Shown: one piece after another, positions 53,004 to 61,197 of the stretch
Layout: each line of letters begins with the position of its first letter
How positions within the stretch are numbered: position 1 is the first letter of the stretch
Assembly (NCBI RefSeq): GCF_021026195.1
Contig: NZ_JAJNCT010000005.1
Coordinates: 151,231-215,230, forward strand
Direction: 5' to 3'
DNA: 64,000 nt
Source of the DNA: Comamonas koreensis
Lineage (GTDB): Bacteria; Pseudomonadota; Gammaproteobacteria; Burkholderiales; Burkholderiaceae_C
Notes under the pieces: generated by a model
Told to the model about the DNA's origin: nothing
The model's input: the letters and a program-made list of their open reading frames with translations, nothing else
Database searches by the model: none
Made by a program: the position numbers and the translations under genes

Positions 53004-55124
53004 ATGAAAACCCAATACCTCCCTCACAGAAAAAACGCGCTGTTCGCCGCCTGCCTGCTGGCCTGCGCCACCGGCATGGTCCAGGCGCAAAACATCACCT
53101 TCAGTGGTGATTCCACGCCGGTGGGCAGCATGGGGCCCAACTACAACACCACAGATATCACGATTGGCAACTCGGGGGCCGGGGCACTGGCTGTGGATGG
53201 CTTTACGCAGTTCGGTAACACCGGGGTGACAATCGTCGGCGCAAATGCTGGAAGCACGGGGACCGTGACAATGACCAACAGCTCCAACTGGGAGACCCGT
53301 GACATCACGGTGGGCCAATTTGGCACAGGCATCGTCAACCTCAATAATTCGACCATCGCTTCTTCAGTTGCGATCATTGGTCAAAACCCAGGCGGCACGG
53401 CTACCGTCACGGTGGACGGCGGCAGCTGGAACATCCCGCCTCTTTACCAAAACGACATGACCATTGGCAGCAATGGCGGCTCAGGAACACTGCGTGTTCT
53501 GAACGGCGGGGGTGTTGCCACCTCGGCCAGCTTTAATTTGGCAGCCACTACGGGCTCTGCCGCCACGGTGCTGGTGGACGGCCCAAAATCGAACATGTTG
53601 GCGGTGTACAACTGCTCTTTTGGCGTCAAAGATGTGGCGTCCGTACAGATCACCAACGGTGGCCAAGTGGAGTGTTATCAAAGCAGCTATCTGGGATTCG
53701 GAACGGTGTCCTTGAATGGCGCTGACTCCATGTGGATTCTCGGTGACAGCCTCGATGTGGGTAATAACGAAGCCGCCAGCAACGCCGTACTGACCATCGG
53801 CGAGGGCAGCGCGGTATCCGTCGCCACCAACCTCCGCCTGCCCAACGCCAGCAGCGCGTCGGCCAACAGCACCGGCACGATCAATATCGAAGGCAGCAGC
53901 ATCCCGGGGGTGCTGACTGCAGGCACTTTTGAATTTGGGGTCAACGGTCAGGGCGTGGTGAACTTCAACCATACCGATGCCTCTGGCGATTACCAGTTTG
54001 GCATTCCCCTGTCCGGCTCTGGCACGGTCAACTCCAGCAACTCCGGCACCACGCTGCTCACCGGCGCCAATAGCTATGCGGGCAATACCAATGTCAATGC
54101 GGGTATCTTGCGCGCAGGCGCTGCCACCGCATTGAGCCCTGCCTCTGACTTTGTGGTGGCGGGCGGCGGCACGCTCGATATCAACACCTACAGCCCCACC
54201 GTCAAAACCTTGGCCAATGCGGGCACGGTGACGATGCTCTCGGGCGGCACCACCAGCGTGTTGACGGTGGCCGGCAACTACAGCGGCAACGGCGGCAGCA
54301 TTGCGCTGAACACCATCTTGGGCGACAGCAGCTCGGCCACAGAAAAGCTGGTCGTCAATGGCGCCACCAGTGGCAACACCATCCTCAACATCAGCAACCT
54401 GGGCGGCACCGGTGCGCCTACCACGGGTGAAGGCATTCTGGTGGTGCAGGTCGATGGTGCATCCAACGGCACCTTCAGCCTGCCAGCGCCGGGTTACCTC
54501 GAAGCGGGCACCTTCCGCTACGACCTGGTCAAGACCGGCAACAACTGGTACCTGGTGAGCGAATCGCGTGCAGAGGCATCGGGCCCCGGCGTCACCGTTG
54601 TCTGTAGCCCTGCCGAGCTGAGCGATGCAGTGGCCGAGACTGCGACCTGCAAGGTGTCGCTGAGCGCGGCATCGACCACCGACCTGAGCATCAACCTCAA
54701 TGTGCCCGGCGCCAACCCGCGCTACACCACCACCTGCACGTCGCCACTGCTGATCCCTGCCAACGCCACTGAGGCCTCTTGCACGATCACATCGGTGGCC
54801 AACAACACCCCAGGCGATGGCGATGTGACCGCCCTGCTCGCTGTGTTGCCCCCTACCGTTGCAGACGCCTACACCGTTGCTGGCCCTGCTGCGCAAGTGG
54901 TCATCAAGGACAAGGACCAGACCGACAACGGCGGCGGTGAGAACCCTGAAAACCCAGGTGGTGAGAACCCCGGTGGTGAAAACCCAGGCGAGAACGGCGG
55001 CGGCACCGCCCCGCACAAGGTGCCCACGATGGGTGCGGTAAGTCTTGCCATGATGGCTTCCATCATGGGTTGGCTGGGCCTGCGCCGCACGCGCCAGTCG
55101 CGCAGCAGCGCCAAAACGGCTTAA
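53004..55124 (+). CDS. Barrel-less autotransporter-like passenger with IPTL-CTERM-like tail (paralogue 3)
   Basis: 706 residues. Signal peptide (1-29, ending GMVQAQ). Solenoid repeats (about 30-330: GSTGTVTMTN, GTATVTVDGG, GTLRVLNGG). PATR-like segment (about 345-400: LLTGANSYAGNTNVNAGIL). Pertactin-like segment (about 440-530: ATEKLVVNGATSGNTILNIS, NNWYLVSES). Four-cysteine module (about 533-635), linker of ENPGG units (about 640-672), then VPTMGAVSLAMMASIMGWLG and a basic end. The usual autotransporter barrel is absent. The linker DNA and parts of the pertactin-like region are nearly identical to the next gene. Confidence 0.83.
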   Translation: MKTQYLPHRKNALFAACLLACATGMVQAQNITFSGDSTPVGSMGPNYNTTDITIGNSGAGALAVDGFTQFGNTGVTIVGANAGSTGTVTMTNSSNWETRDITVGQFGTGIVNLNNSTIASSVAIIGQNPGGTATVTVDGGSWNIPPLYQNDMTIGSNGGSGTLRVLNGGGVATSASFNLAATTGSAATVLVDGPKSNMLAVYNCSFGVKDVASVQITNGGQVECYQSSYLGFGTVSLNGADSMWILGDSLDVGNNEAASNAVLTIGEGSAVSVATNLRLPNASSASANSTGTINIEGSSIPGVLTAGTFEFGVNGQGVVNFNHTDASGDYQFGIPLSGSGTVNSSNSGTTLLTGANSYAGNTNVNAGILRAGAATALSPASDFVVAGGGTLDINTYSPTVKTLANAGTVTMLSGGTTSVLTVAGNYSGNGGSIALNTILGDSSSATEKLVVNGATSGNTILNISNLGGTGAPTTGEGILVVQVDGASNGTFSLPAPGYLEAGTFRYDLVKTGNNWYLVSESRAEASGPGVTVVCSPAELSDAVAETATCKVSLSAASTTDLSINLNVPGANPRYTTTCTSPLLIPANATEASCTITSVANNTPGDGDVTALLAVLPPTVADAYTVAGPAAQVVIKDKDQTDNGGGENPENPGGENPGGENPGENGGGTAPHKVPTMGAVSLAMMASIMGWLGLRRTRQSRSSAKTA
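54921..55027 (+). repeat. 107-bp linker tract, copy A
   Basis: Matches 57051-57157 at 106 of 107 positions. It encodes the ENPGG-rich linker and the start of the tail in paralogue 3. Such identity between otherwise diverged genes points to recent conversion or duplication. Confidence 0.9.
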
Positions 55125-55130
55125 CACCGA

Positions 55131-55155
55131 GGGGCGGCTTTTACCGCCCCTTTTT
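55131..55155 (+). terminator. Rho-independent terminator
   Basis: GGGGCGG and CCGCCCC form the stem, followed by five T. It ends the paralogue 3 transcript. Confidence 0.9.
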
Positions 55156-55251
55156 GTTGCCCTACTACGTTCCTTTTCCCTAGCGGCCTCTCATCCCTCC
55201 CTCCAGATGAGCCGCGCTACCACTGCACAGAAGGCTTTAAGCCTCGCAATG

Positions 55252-55267
55252 GATAGCTTTTTGCAAC
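55252..55267 (+). promoter_or_regulatory. Leader element GATAGCTTTT-CAAC, copy 2
   Basis: GATAGCTTTTTGCAAC ends 19 bases before the ATG at 55287, again without a Shine-Dalgarno sequence. AGGCTTTAAGCCT forms a small hairpin upstream, as in copy 1. Confidence 0.6.
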
Positions 55268-55286
55268 TTAAAAAACCTTCATCAAT

Positions 55287-57245
55287 ATGACAAAGCCTTT
55301 CCTCCCTCAGACGACCCTTGCCCTGGCTGCCTGCTGTTTGTTGGCTGGCGCAGCGCAGGCGCAAAGCATTGTTTTTAGTGGCAATACCTCTCCCGGCGGC
55401 GATCTGGGCGCCAGCTACAGCGCAGGCAATGTGGATATAGGCAATACCGCCACGGGTACGCTGGAGATTCTCAATGGCGGCAAGCTCACCTCCGGCCGCG
55501 CTATTGTGGGTGGAAACCTGGGTGGCAACGGCAGCGCCACGGTCGATGGGCCAGGCTCCTCCTGGGTGATTACCGATCCCTTTTCTTCAGGCCTGGTCAT
55601 TGGCCAGGGGCAAGCGCCCGGCACCTTGCGGGTACGCAATGGTGCGACGGTCTCCAGCAACAAACAAATCACCAGCTCAAACGCCCCCAACTCTGTCGCA
55701 TTGGTTGAGGTCGATGGTGCCAACTCCGTGCTGCAAACCGACGATCGATGCGGTTTTGGCGGATCGGATGCCACGACAGTGCGCATCAGCAATGGCGGGC
55801 AGATGCGCTGTGCCACTTATGGATCGCTGGTATTTGGCAGCGTAAGCCTGACAGGCGCAGGCTCCAAATGGGTGATCGGCCAGGATCTGTTTACGGCCCT
55901 CAGCACCGATGTGCATTCCATCCTCAATATTGGCGAAGGTACTGCTTTAGAGGTGGGCGGCACGCTGAACCTGCCCAACGCTGCGGATGACACCATCGTC
56001 AGCAGCGCCACGCTCAATATCGAAGGCGCTAGCCCCCCCGGCCTGGTGACCGCACCAGAGCTGGCATTTGGCAGCAACAAGGGCGGTGTGATCAACCTGA
56101 ACCACAGCGATGCCTCTGGCAGCTACCAATTGGCCACCTCCATGAGCGGCCCCGGCACAGTGAATGTGCGCAACGGCGGCACCACCACCTTGGCCGGCAA
56201 CAACAGCTACAGCGGCACCACCAGCATTGCGGCGGGCACCCTGCGCGCAGGTGCCACCACCGGCTTCAGCCCCGCGTCTGACTATGTCGTGGCCAGCGGC
56301 GCCAAGATGGATACCGCCACCTTCGCCCCCACCGTTGGCTCGCTGCGCAATGCCGGTACCGTCACCATGGCAGCCGGTGGCACCAGTGGTTCGCTCACCG
56401 TGGCAGGCAACTACAGCAGCGAGGGCGGCAGCATCGAGCTGAACACTGCGCTGGGCGACAGCAGCTCGGCCACAGAAAAACTGGTCGTCAACGGCGACAC
56501 CAGCGGCAACACCATCTTGAACATCAGCAACCTGGGCGGCAGCGGTGCGGCTACCACCGGTGAAGGCATTCTGGTGGTGCAGGTCAATGGTGCATCCAAC
56601 GGCACGTTTGCACTGCCCGCCCCTGGCTATGTGCAGGCAGGCACCTTCCGCTACGACCTGGTCAAGACCGGCAACAACTGGTACCTGGTGAGCGAGGCGC
56701 GTGCCGAGAGCTCGCCCACCGCCAGCGTGGTCTGCAGCCCAGCCGAGCTGAGCGATGCAGACAACCAGGTCGCCACCTGCACGGTATCGCTCAATCTGGC
56801 ACCCGCCGCCGACCTGAGCATCAACCTGGCCGTGCCCGCTGCCAACCCGCGCTACACCACCACCTGCACCTCCCCCATGCTGATAGCAGCCAACACCAGC
56901 ACAGGCACTTGCACCATCACCGCCGTGGCCAACAACACTGCCGACGATGGCGATGTAACCGCCGAACTGGCCGTAGCCCCGCCCACCGTTGCAGACGCTT
57001 ATACCGTGGCCGGCCCTGCGGCCCAGGTGCTGATCAAAGACAAGGACAAGACCGACAACGGCGGCGGTGAGAACCCTGAAAACCCAGGTGGTGAGAACCC
57101 CGGTGGTGAAAACCCAGGCGAGAACGGCGGCGGCACCGCCCCACACAAGGTGCCCACCATGGGTGCTGTAGGTCTGATGTCGATGGCGTCGATCCTCAGC
57201 TTGCTGGGCCTGCGCCGCGTGCGCAAGGATCACAAGCCGGTTTAA
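55287..57245 (+). CDS. Barrel-less autotransporter-like passenger with IPTL-CTERM-like tail (paralogue 4)
   Basis: 652 residues. Signal peptide (1-26, ending GAAQAQ). Solenoid (about 27-280: GTLEILNGG, GNGSATVDGPGSSW, GTLRVRNGA). PATR-like segment (about 290-350: TLAGNNSYSGTTSIAAGTLR). Pertactin-like segment (about 390-475: KLVVNGDTSGNTILNISNLG). Four-cysteine module (about 481-585), ENPGG linker (about 590-620), and the tail VPTMGAVGLMSMASILSLLG followed by LRRVRK. It has the same order as paralogue 3, with a shorter solenoid. It sits 160 bp downstream but has its own leader element, so each gene is probably transcribed separately. Confidence 0.83.
   Translation: MTKPFLPQTTLALAACCLLAGAAQAQSIVFSGNTSPGGDLGASYSAGNVDIGNTATGTLEILNGGKLTSGRAIVGGNLGGNGSATVDGPGSSWVITDPFSSGLVIGQGQAPGTLRVRNGATVSSNKQITSSNAPNSVALVEVDGANSVLQTDDRCGFGGSDATTVRISNGGQMRCATYGSLVFGSVSLTGAGSKWVIGQDLFTALSTDVHSILNIGEGTALEVGGTLNLPNAADDTIVSSATLNIEGASPPGLVTAPELAFGSNKGGVINLNHSDASGSYQLATSMSGPGTVNVRNGGTTTLAGNNSYSGTTSIAAGTLRAGATTGFSPASDYVVASGAKMDTATFAPTVGSLRNAGTVTMAAGGTSGSLTVAGNYSSEGGSIELNTALGDSSSATEKLVVNGDTSGNTILNISNLGGSGAATTGEGILVVQVNGASNGTFALPAPGYVQAGTFRYDLVKTGNNWYLVSEARAESSPTASVVCSPAELSDADNQVATCTVSLNLAPAADLSINLAVPAANPRYTTTCTSPMLIAANTSTGTCTITAVANNTADDGDVTAELAVAPPTVADAYTVAGPAAQVLIKDKDKTDNGGGENPENPGGENPGGENPGENGGGTAPHKVPTMGAVGLMSMASILSLLGLRRVRKDHKPV
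57051..57157 (+). repeat. 107-bp linker tract, copy B
   Basis: Partner of 54921-55027, differing at a single base (CCGCAC there, CCACAC here). The change is silent. Confidence 0.9.
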
Positions 57246-57325
57246 TCGCGACGACTGCTGACGCAAACCCTAAACCTAGCGCTGTTGATGGCTGATTTAT
57301 AGCCAGCCTCTATAGCCCGCTTTGG

Positions 57326-57355
57326 AGCCCCGTTTGATACGGGGCTTTTCTTTTG
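57326..57355 (+). terminator. Rho-independent terminator
   Basis: AGCCCCGT and ACGGGGCT around a TTGAT loop, then TTTTCTTTT. It ends the paralogue 4 transcript. Confidence 0.92.
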
Positions 57356-57429
57356 CCTGGTGTTGGAACGCTTGGCTGTGTTGGCTGGGCGTTTATCGGC
57401 TTTTTTATGAGCGCATTGCGCCTGGATCT

Positions 57430-57795
57430 ACGCCCTCACCCCCGCCCTCTCCCGCAAGCGGGAGAGGGAGTTTTGGAAAATGGCGGCCGGCTTTATACCC
57501 TCTCCCGCTTGCGGGAGAGGGCTAGGGTGAGGGAGTGTCCGCGCTCCAAGCAAGCAGGAGAGGGAGTTTTGGGGATGTCCACCCTCACCCCTGCCCTCTC
57601 CCGCGAGCGGGAGTTTTGGAAAATGGCGGCCGGCTTTATACCCTCTCCCGCTTGCGGGAGAGGGCCAGGGTGAGGGAGCCAGCTTTTTTCCCTCTCCCGC
57701 AAGCGGGAGAGGGAGAGGGAGTTTTGGCGAAAGGGAGTCGGTTTTATACCCTCTCCCGCTTGCGGGAGAGGGCTAGGGTGAGGGTGTGTCTGCGC
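57430..57795. repeat. Cluster of palindromic REP-type elements
   Basis: A 24-base palindrome made of CCCTCTCCCGC and its inverse occurs complete at 57445-57468, 57498-57521, 57641-57664, 57690-57713 and 57749-57772, with partial copies near 57549 and 57594. The centre is CAAG or CTTG depending on orientation. Copies are linked by repeated spacers such as GTTTTGGAAAATGGCGGCCG (twice) and AGGGTGAGGG. This resembles BIME-type mosaics. No transposase is adjacent. Confidence 0.9.
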
Positions 57796-58452
57796 TCCAG
57801 CACCAACCTTTATGCATTGCCCATTCACCACCCCTTCTACCCACCCAACCCCCTGCCTGTTGCAGCCATGCCAAATGCAGCAGGTTGACACGGTTACAGC
57901 CTTTTGCATAGTTGTAAGTAATTCGCAGCACTCCCCACGCGCTAGAAAAACATCCTCGGCCGCAGATGTAGCAAATTTTGTTCCGCACCAACCCATCGAT
58001 TTAAAAAAATTCGCTCTATAGCGCGCCAATGCATGCGCTAAGCAAAACCAATTGATGAACATCAATTTATCAATACTGAATTATTCTATTCGTGGTTTTT
58101 ATTAGCAACAGACCGGCATGTTTCCGCTCTGATCATTAGCCTATTGAATTAGTAAAATTTATTAATTCAATCAATAAGAACTGTTAACCTTCGCTCCATT
58201 CGCGTCTTGCATACAAGAACGAATGCAGGCACGGATATTTCTTTAATCTTATTGGAAAAAATTAATTTCTAAGATGACAAGCAAATACTTGTAGGCGAGA
58301 GGGCGGGGTCCGCGTCAAAGACGGGCACCGAATGGAATGCATCTTATGAATCTATAACACTATTTATTTAACAGTAAGACAAGTTGAGCGCCTGGCACAC
58401 CTATGGCGAATTCCGTCTTGTCGATAGCTTTTTACAACACTACATATAAACC
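57796..58452. other. AT-rich upstream region of paralogue 5
   Basis: About 650 bp with no gene. GC content falls sharply from 57890. It holds the third leader element and probably the promoter of the gene at 58453. Confidence 0.5.
58423..58438 (+). promoter_or_regulatory. Leader element GATAGCTTTT-CAAC, copy 3
   Basis: GATAGCTTTTTACAAC ends 14 bases before the ATG at 58453. It differs from copy 2 at one base. No Shine-Dalgarno sequence is present. Confidence 0.6.
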
Positions 58453-60360
58453 ATGATTAAAAAACACAATTTACTGAGAAGCCAAATTTTTCTTGCTTGC
58501 TGCCTAGTGGTTGGTGGGGCGCATGCGCAGATTAGCTTTAGCGGTGATACAACGCCTACCGGGGATTTTGGTGGTCGGGAGGAGTTTAGGGGGCATGTCA
58601 GCGTCGGACAATTCAATGAAGGCACATTGGACATGACCTCGGGCGCCGTTTTTAACCAGCGGGGCCGCGCCAACATTGGTTCAACAGTAGGCAGTGCAGG
58701 GACGGTCAATGTATCCGGTGGAGCCGAATGGCACACCCTCAGCTTGGGCGTGGGCGGAGCGGGAGTAGCGAACCTTAATATTTTCAATGGCGGAAAAATC
58801 TTCTCAGCCGGTGGCTCTATAGGAACCAGCGATGACGGAGGAGCAATGGTGACGGTGTCCGGACCAGGATCTTCCTGGATAGTTCCCATTGAACACAATC
58901 ACGATTTCTGGATTGGCGGGCGAGGACCCTCTACCTTAAGAGTTCTTAACGGAGGAACAGTATCTACCACCAGCGATATCTACACCTCTCTGCACAGCTC
59001 CGCTACTGCCAACATTGAGATTGACGGTGCCAATTCGTCCTTCACCGCAAAGGATTTTTGCTGGCTGGGCATACTTGGAACTACATCGGTCAAGATTACC
59101 AACGGTGGTTTATTGAGCTGTGGCTACGAGTCTTATTTGGGCTGGGGTGATGTATCACTGAGCGGAGCTGGCTCCAAGTGGGTTGTCAGTGGCAGTCTGG
59201 ACATAGGACGTCCCCTAAAAAATACCCGAGGTGAACTCACTATTGGAGAAGGCAGTGCGGTGGAGGTTGCCCGTACTCTTACTCTAGCTAAGGGCTATAG
59301 CACGTCCATGAACGGCAGCGGCACACTCAATATTGAAGGCACCACAGAGCCAGGCATACTGAGAACTCCCAAAGTAGTGTTCGGAGATATGAGTATAAAT
59401 ACCATCAACTTCAAGCACACCAATACTTCCGGAAACTACCAATTTACCCCGTCTATTTCTGGCCCAGGTCTGATGAATGTGTTTGGAGGCGGAACCACGG
59501 TTTTGACCGGGGATAATGTGTTCAGCGGGCATGTGATGGTCCGAGCCGGTGTGCTGCGTGCGGGGTCGGCCACCGCCCTGCCTGAGGCTACCTACCTCGT
59601 CCGCCAGGCCGGTACGCTGGATGCCAACGGCAATAGCTTTCTTCTCAACATGCTAACCAATGGCGGGAACGTCATTCTAGGGACGAGGGACACCAGCACT
59701 ACGCTAAGCACAAAGTATGACCTGAATGGGTACGGTGGCACGATTCATCTAAACGCTGCACTGGGTGGCAATGCGTCTCCCACGCAAAAATTGGTAATCG
59801 GTCAGAGCACCAACGGCACCGCCACCCTCAATATCCGCAATCTGGGCGGCGCAGGTGCCCAAACCACTGGCAATGGCATCTTGGTAGTGCAGGTCACGCA
59901 CGATTCCAATGGCCAGTTCAGCCTGCCCCGCCCGGGCTACATACAGGTGGGCGCCTACCGCTACAACCTTGTGAAGGTAGGCCGCAATTGGTACCTGCAA
60001 TCAACGCGTAATCTCATCAAAGCAGCATCTGCCGATGAGCAAGCCGCTTGCACCGCTGGCGACCCTCTGGCAGCAGCCTGCACCGTCACGCCCGGCACCG
60101 GCACCGTGGCGGCCACCAAGCCAACAGCGCTGACGGCATCTGCCGCCGATGCAGCCGCAGCAGCAGAGACAGCAGCCCCGGCGGCGGAGACCTCTGCAGA
60201 GCTGGACGGTACGGCCCATGGGCTCGATGACATCAAGGACGGCGAGGCAGTGCGCCTGGCAGAGGCTGTGCCGGTGCCTGGCCTGGGTGCCATGGGGATG
60301 GTGTCGCTCTCGTCCCTGATGGGCATTGCTGGCCTGCGCCGCAGCCGCAAATCGGCCTGA
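58453..60360 (+). CDS. Barrel-less autotransporter-like passenger with divergent tail (paralogue 5)
   Basis: 635 residues. Signal peptide (1-26, ending GGAHAQ). Solenoid (about 27-320: GTLDMTSGA, GTVNVSGGAEW, STLRVLNGG). PATR-like segment (about 340-400: VLTGDNVFSGHVMVRAGVLR). Pertactin-like segment (about 426-516: KLVIGQSTNGTATLNIRNLG, RNWYLQST). It lacks the four-cysteine module; an Ala/Glu-rich linker (about 530-600) takes its place. The tail is VPVPGLGAMGMVSLSSLMG with RRSRKSA, so Pro-Gly stands where the others have Pro-Thr. The first half is less GC-rich than its neighbours, so it may be a more recent arrival or under weaker selection. Confidence 0.8.
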   Translation: MIKKHNLLRSQIFLACCLVVGGAHAQISFSGDTTPTGDFGGREEFRGHVSVGQFNEGTLDMTSGAVFNQRGRANIGSTVGSAGTVNVSGGAEWHTLSLGVGGAGVANLNIFNGGKIFSAGGSIGTSDDGGAMVTVSGPGSSWIVPIEHNHDFWIGGRGPSTLRVLNGGTVSTTSDIYTSLHSSATANIEIDGANSSFTAKDFCWLGILGTTSVKITNGGLLSCGYESYLGWGDVSLSGAGSKWVVSGSLDIGRPLKNTRGELTIGEGSAVEVARTLTLAKGYSTSMNGSGTLNIEGTTEPGILRTPKVVFGDMSINTINFKHTNTSGNYQFTPSISGPGLMNVFGGGTTVLTGDNVFSGHVMVRAGVLRAGSATALPEATYLVRQAGTLDANGNSFLLNMLTNGGNVILGTRDTSTTLSTKYDLNGYGGTIHLNAALGGNASPTQKLVIGQSTNGTATLNIRNLGGAGAQTTGNGILVVQVTHDSNGQFSLPRPGYIQVGAYRYNLVKVGRNWYLQSTRNLIKAASADEQAACTAGDPLAAACTVTPGTGTVAATKPTALTASAADAAAAAETAAPAAETSAELDGTAHGLDDIKDGEAVRLAEAVPVPGLGAMGMVSLSSLMGIAGLRRSRKSA

Positions 60361-60438
60361 GCCCCAGGCAGCGGCATCCACCTCCCCCACAATCGATTGG
60401 CCTGACGCCAGCCCGCTGCGGAGCAGTGGATAACCAGC

Positions 60439-60477
60439 ACCGGCCGCCACCGTTACCAGTGGCGGCCGGTTTTTTTG
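60439..60477 (+). terminator. Rho-independent terminator
   Basis: ACCGGCCGCCAC and GTGGCGGCCGGT form a perfect 12-pair stem, followed by seven T. It ends the paralogue 5 transcript. Confidence 0.93.
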
Positions 60478-60650
60478 GGGTTGCCATCACCCCGCTGCTG
60501 GGCCGGGCCGGCGGGCTAAGCCGTGGCCGCAGCTGCCCGCCAGCAGCTGCGTGCTGCGCAGACCTTTTGTTGCATTGCGGGATGGCGCATCTACAACAGT
60601 CAGTTTGCAATTGGGTGCGATGCGCTATAGGCCACGCTAAGCGCTTGATA

Positions 60651-60664
60651 CGCAAACGTTTGCG
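60651..60664. promoter_or_regulatory. Perfect 14-bp palindrome resembling a LacI/PurR-family operator
   Basis: CGCAAACGTTTGCG has the central CG and flanking half-sites typical of LacI/PurR-family operators. No LacI-type gene is in the window. It lies about 120 bp upstream of the candidate small RNA. Confidence 0.5.
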
Positions 60665-60782
60665 ATGCCCTTTGTAGGGGTCTGCATCAGTGGGGGGCAG
60701 CACTCTACCCGATCCACCTTACAAAAAAATTACATTATTTATAGCTATTGCAGGTAGTTTGTAATAATTTTAATTTATGATC

Positions 60783-60858
60783 GAGGTTCCTCTGGAGGGA
60801 GGAAAAGTGCTTCTTAGGAAGACGACCCTTGGGCCCGCCTTGTGCGGGCCCCTTTTTT
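60783..60858 (+). ncRNA. Candidate small RNA with its own promoter and terminator
   Basis: A promoter-like TTGCAG (60748-60753) and TAATTT (60771-60776) with 17-base spacing are followed by about 75 bases ending in a strong terminator (GGGCCCGC/GCGGGCCC and six T, 60831-60858). No supportable gene lies between. The transcript would hold four GGA motifs, three close together in CTGGAGGGAGGA, as seen in CsrA/RsmA-binding RNAs. It is unproven; it may be a leader or a relic. Confidence 0.3.
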
Positions 60859-61197
60859 GTGGACTTGGTTACGCTCACAACAAGCTACATTCGTACATCC
60901 ACGGTACTTTTGCGCCCTTTCCTCCATCGTCCCCCGGACTTGAGGTCGCACAAACTACGGCGTTGTTGGGCTGCTCCGCCGGCAGTCCATGGCATGTTGC
61001 AGCCTGGCAAGGCTGGGCCATGCTTTCGCGCTATCAGGGCGCTACGCCTAGGCGACTTGCCGTTCCCACGACACGGGAGCGTGGGCTTGTTTGTAGGAGC
61101 TCACTGACATCTTTGTAAACAATGGTACAAGTACAATTTGCGCGCCTCTCCCGCGCCTTTTGTTGGCCTGTTCCCGTCTTACACCCTCCCTCACCCC
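60859..61197. other. Intergenic region before the hybrid kinase
   Basis: About 340 bp without a convincing gene. TTGTAAACAATGGTACAAG near 61110 may belong to the kinase promoter. Confidence 0.4.

Noticed and set aside
57430-57795. Repeat cluster considered as a CRISPR array
   Set aside because: The repeats are palindromic, alternate in orientation, and the spacers are themselves repeated; no cas genes are present.
42956-60360. The passenger family considered as classical autotransporters
   Set aside because: No beta-barrel domain or terminal aromatic barrel signature is present in any of the genes; each ends in a hydrophobic stretch plus basic residues instead.
60777-61118. A 113-codon frame after paralogue 5
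   Set aside because: It runs through a strong terminator hairpin and has no protein-like composition.
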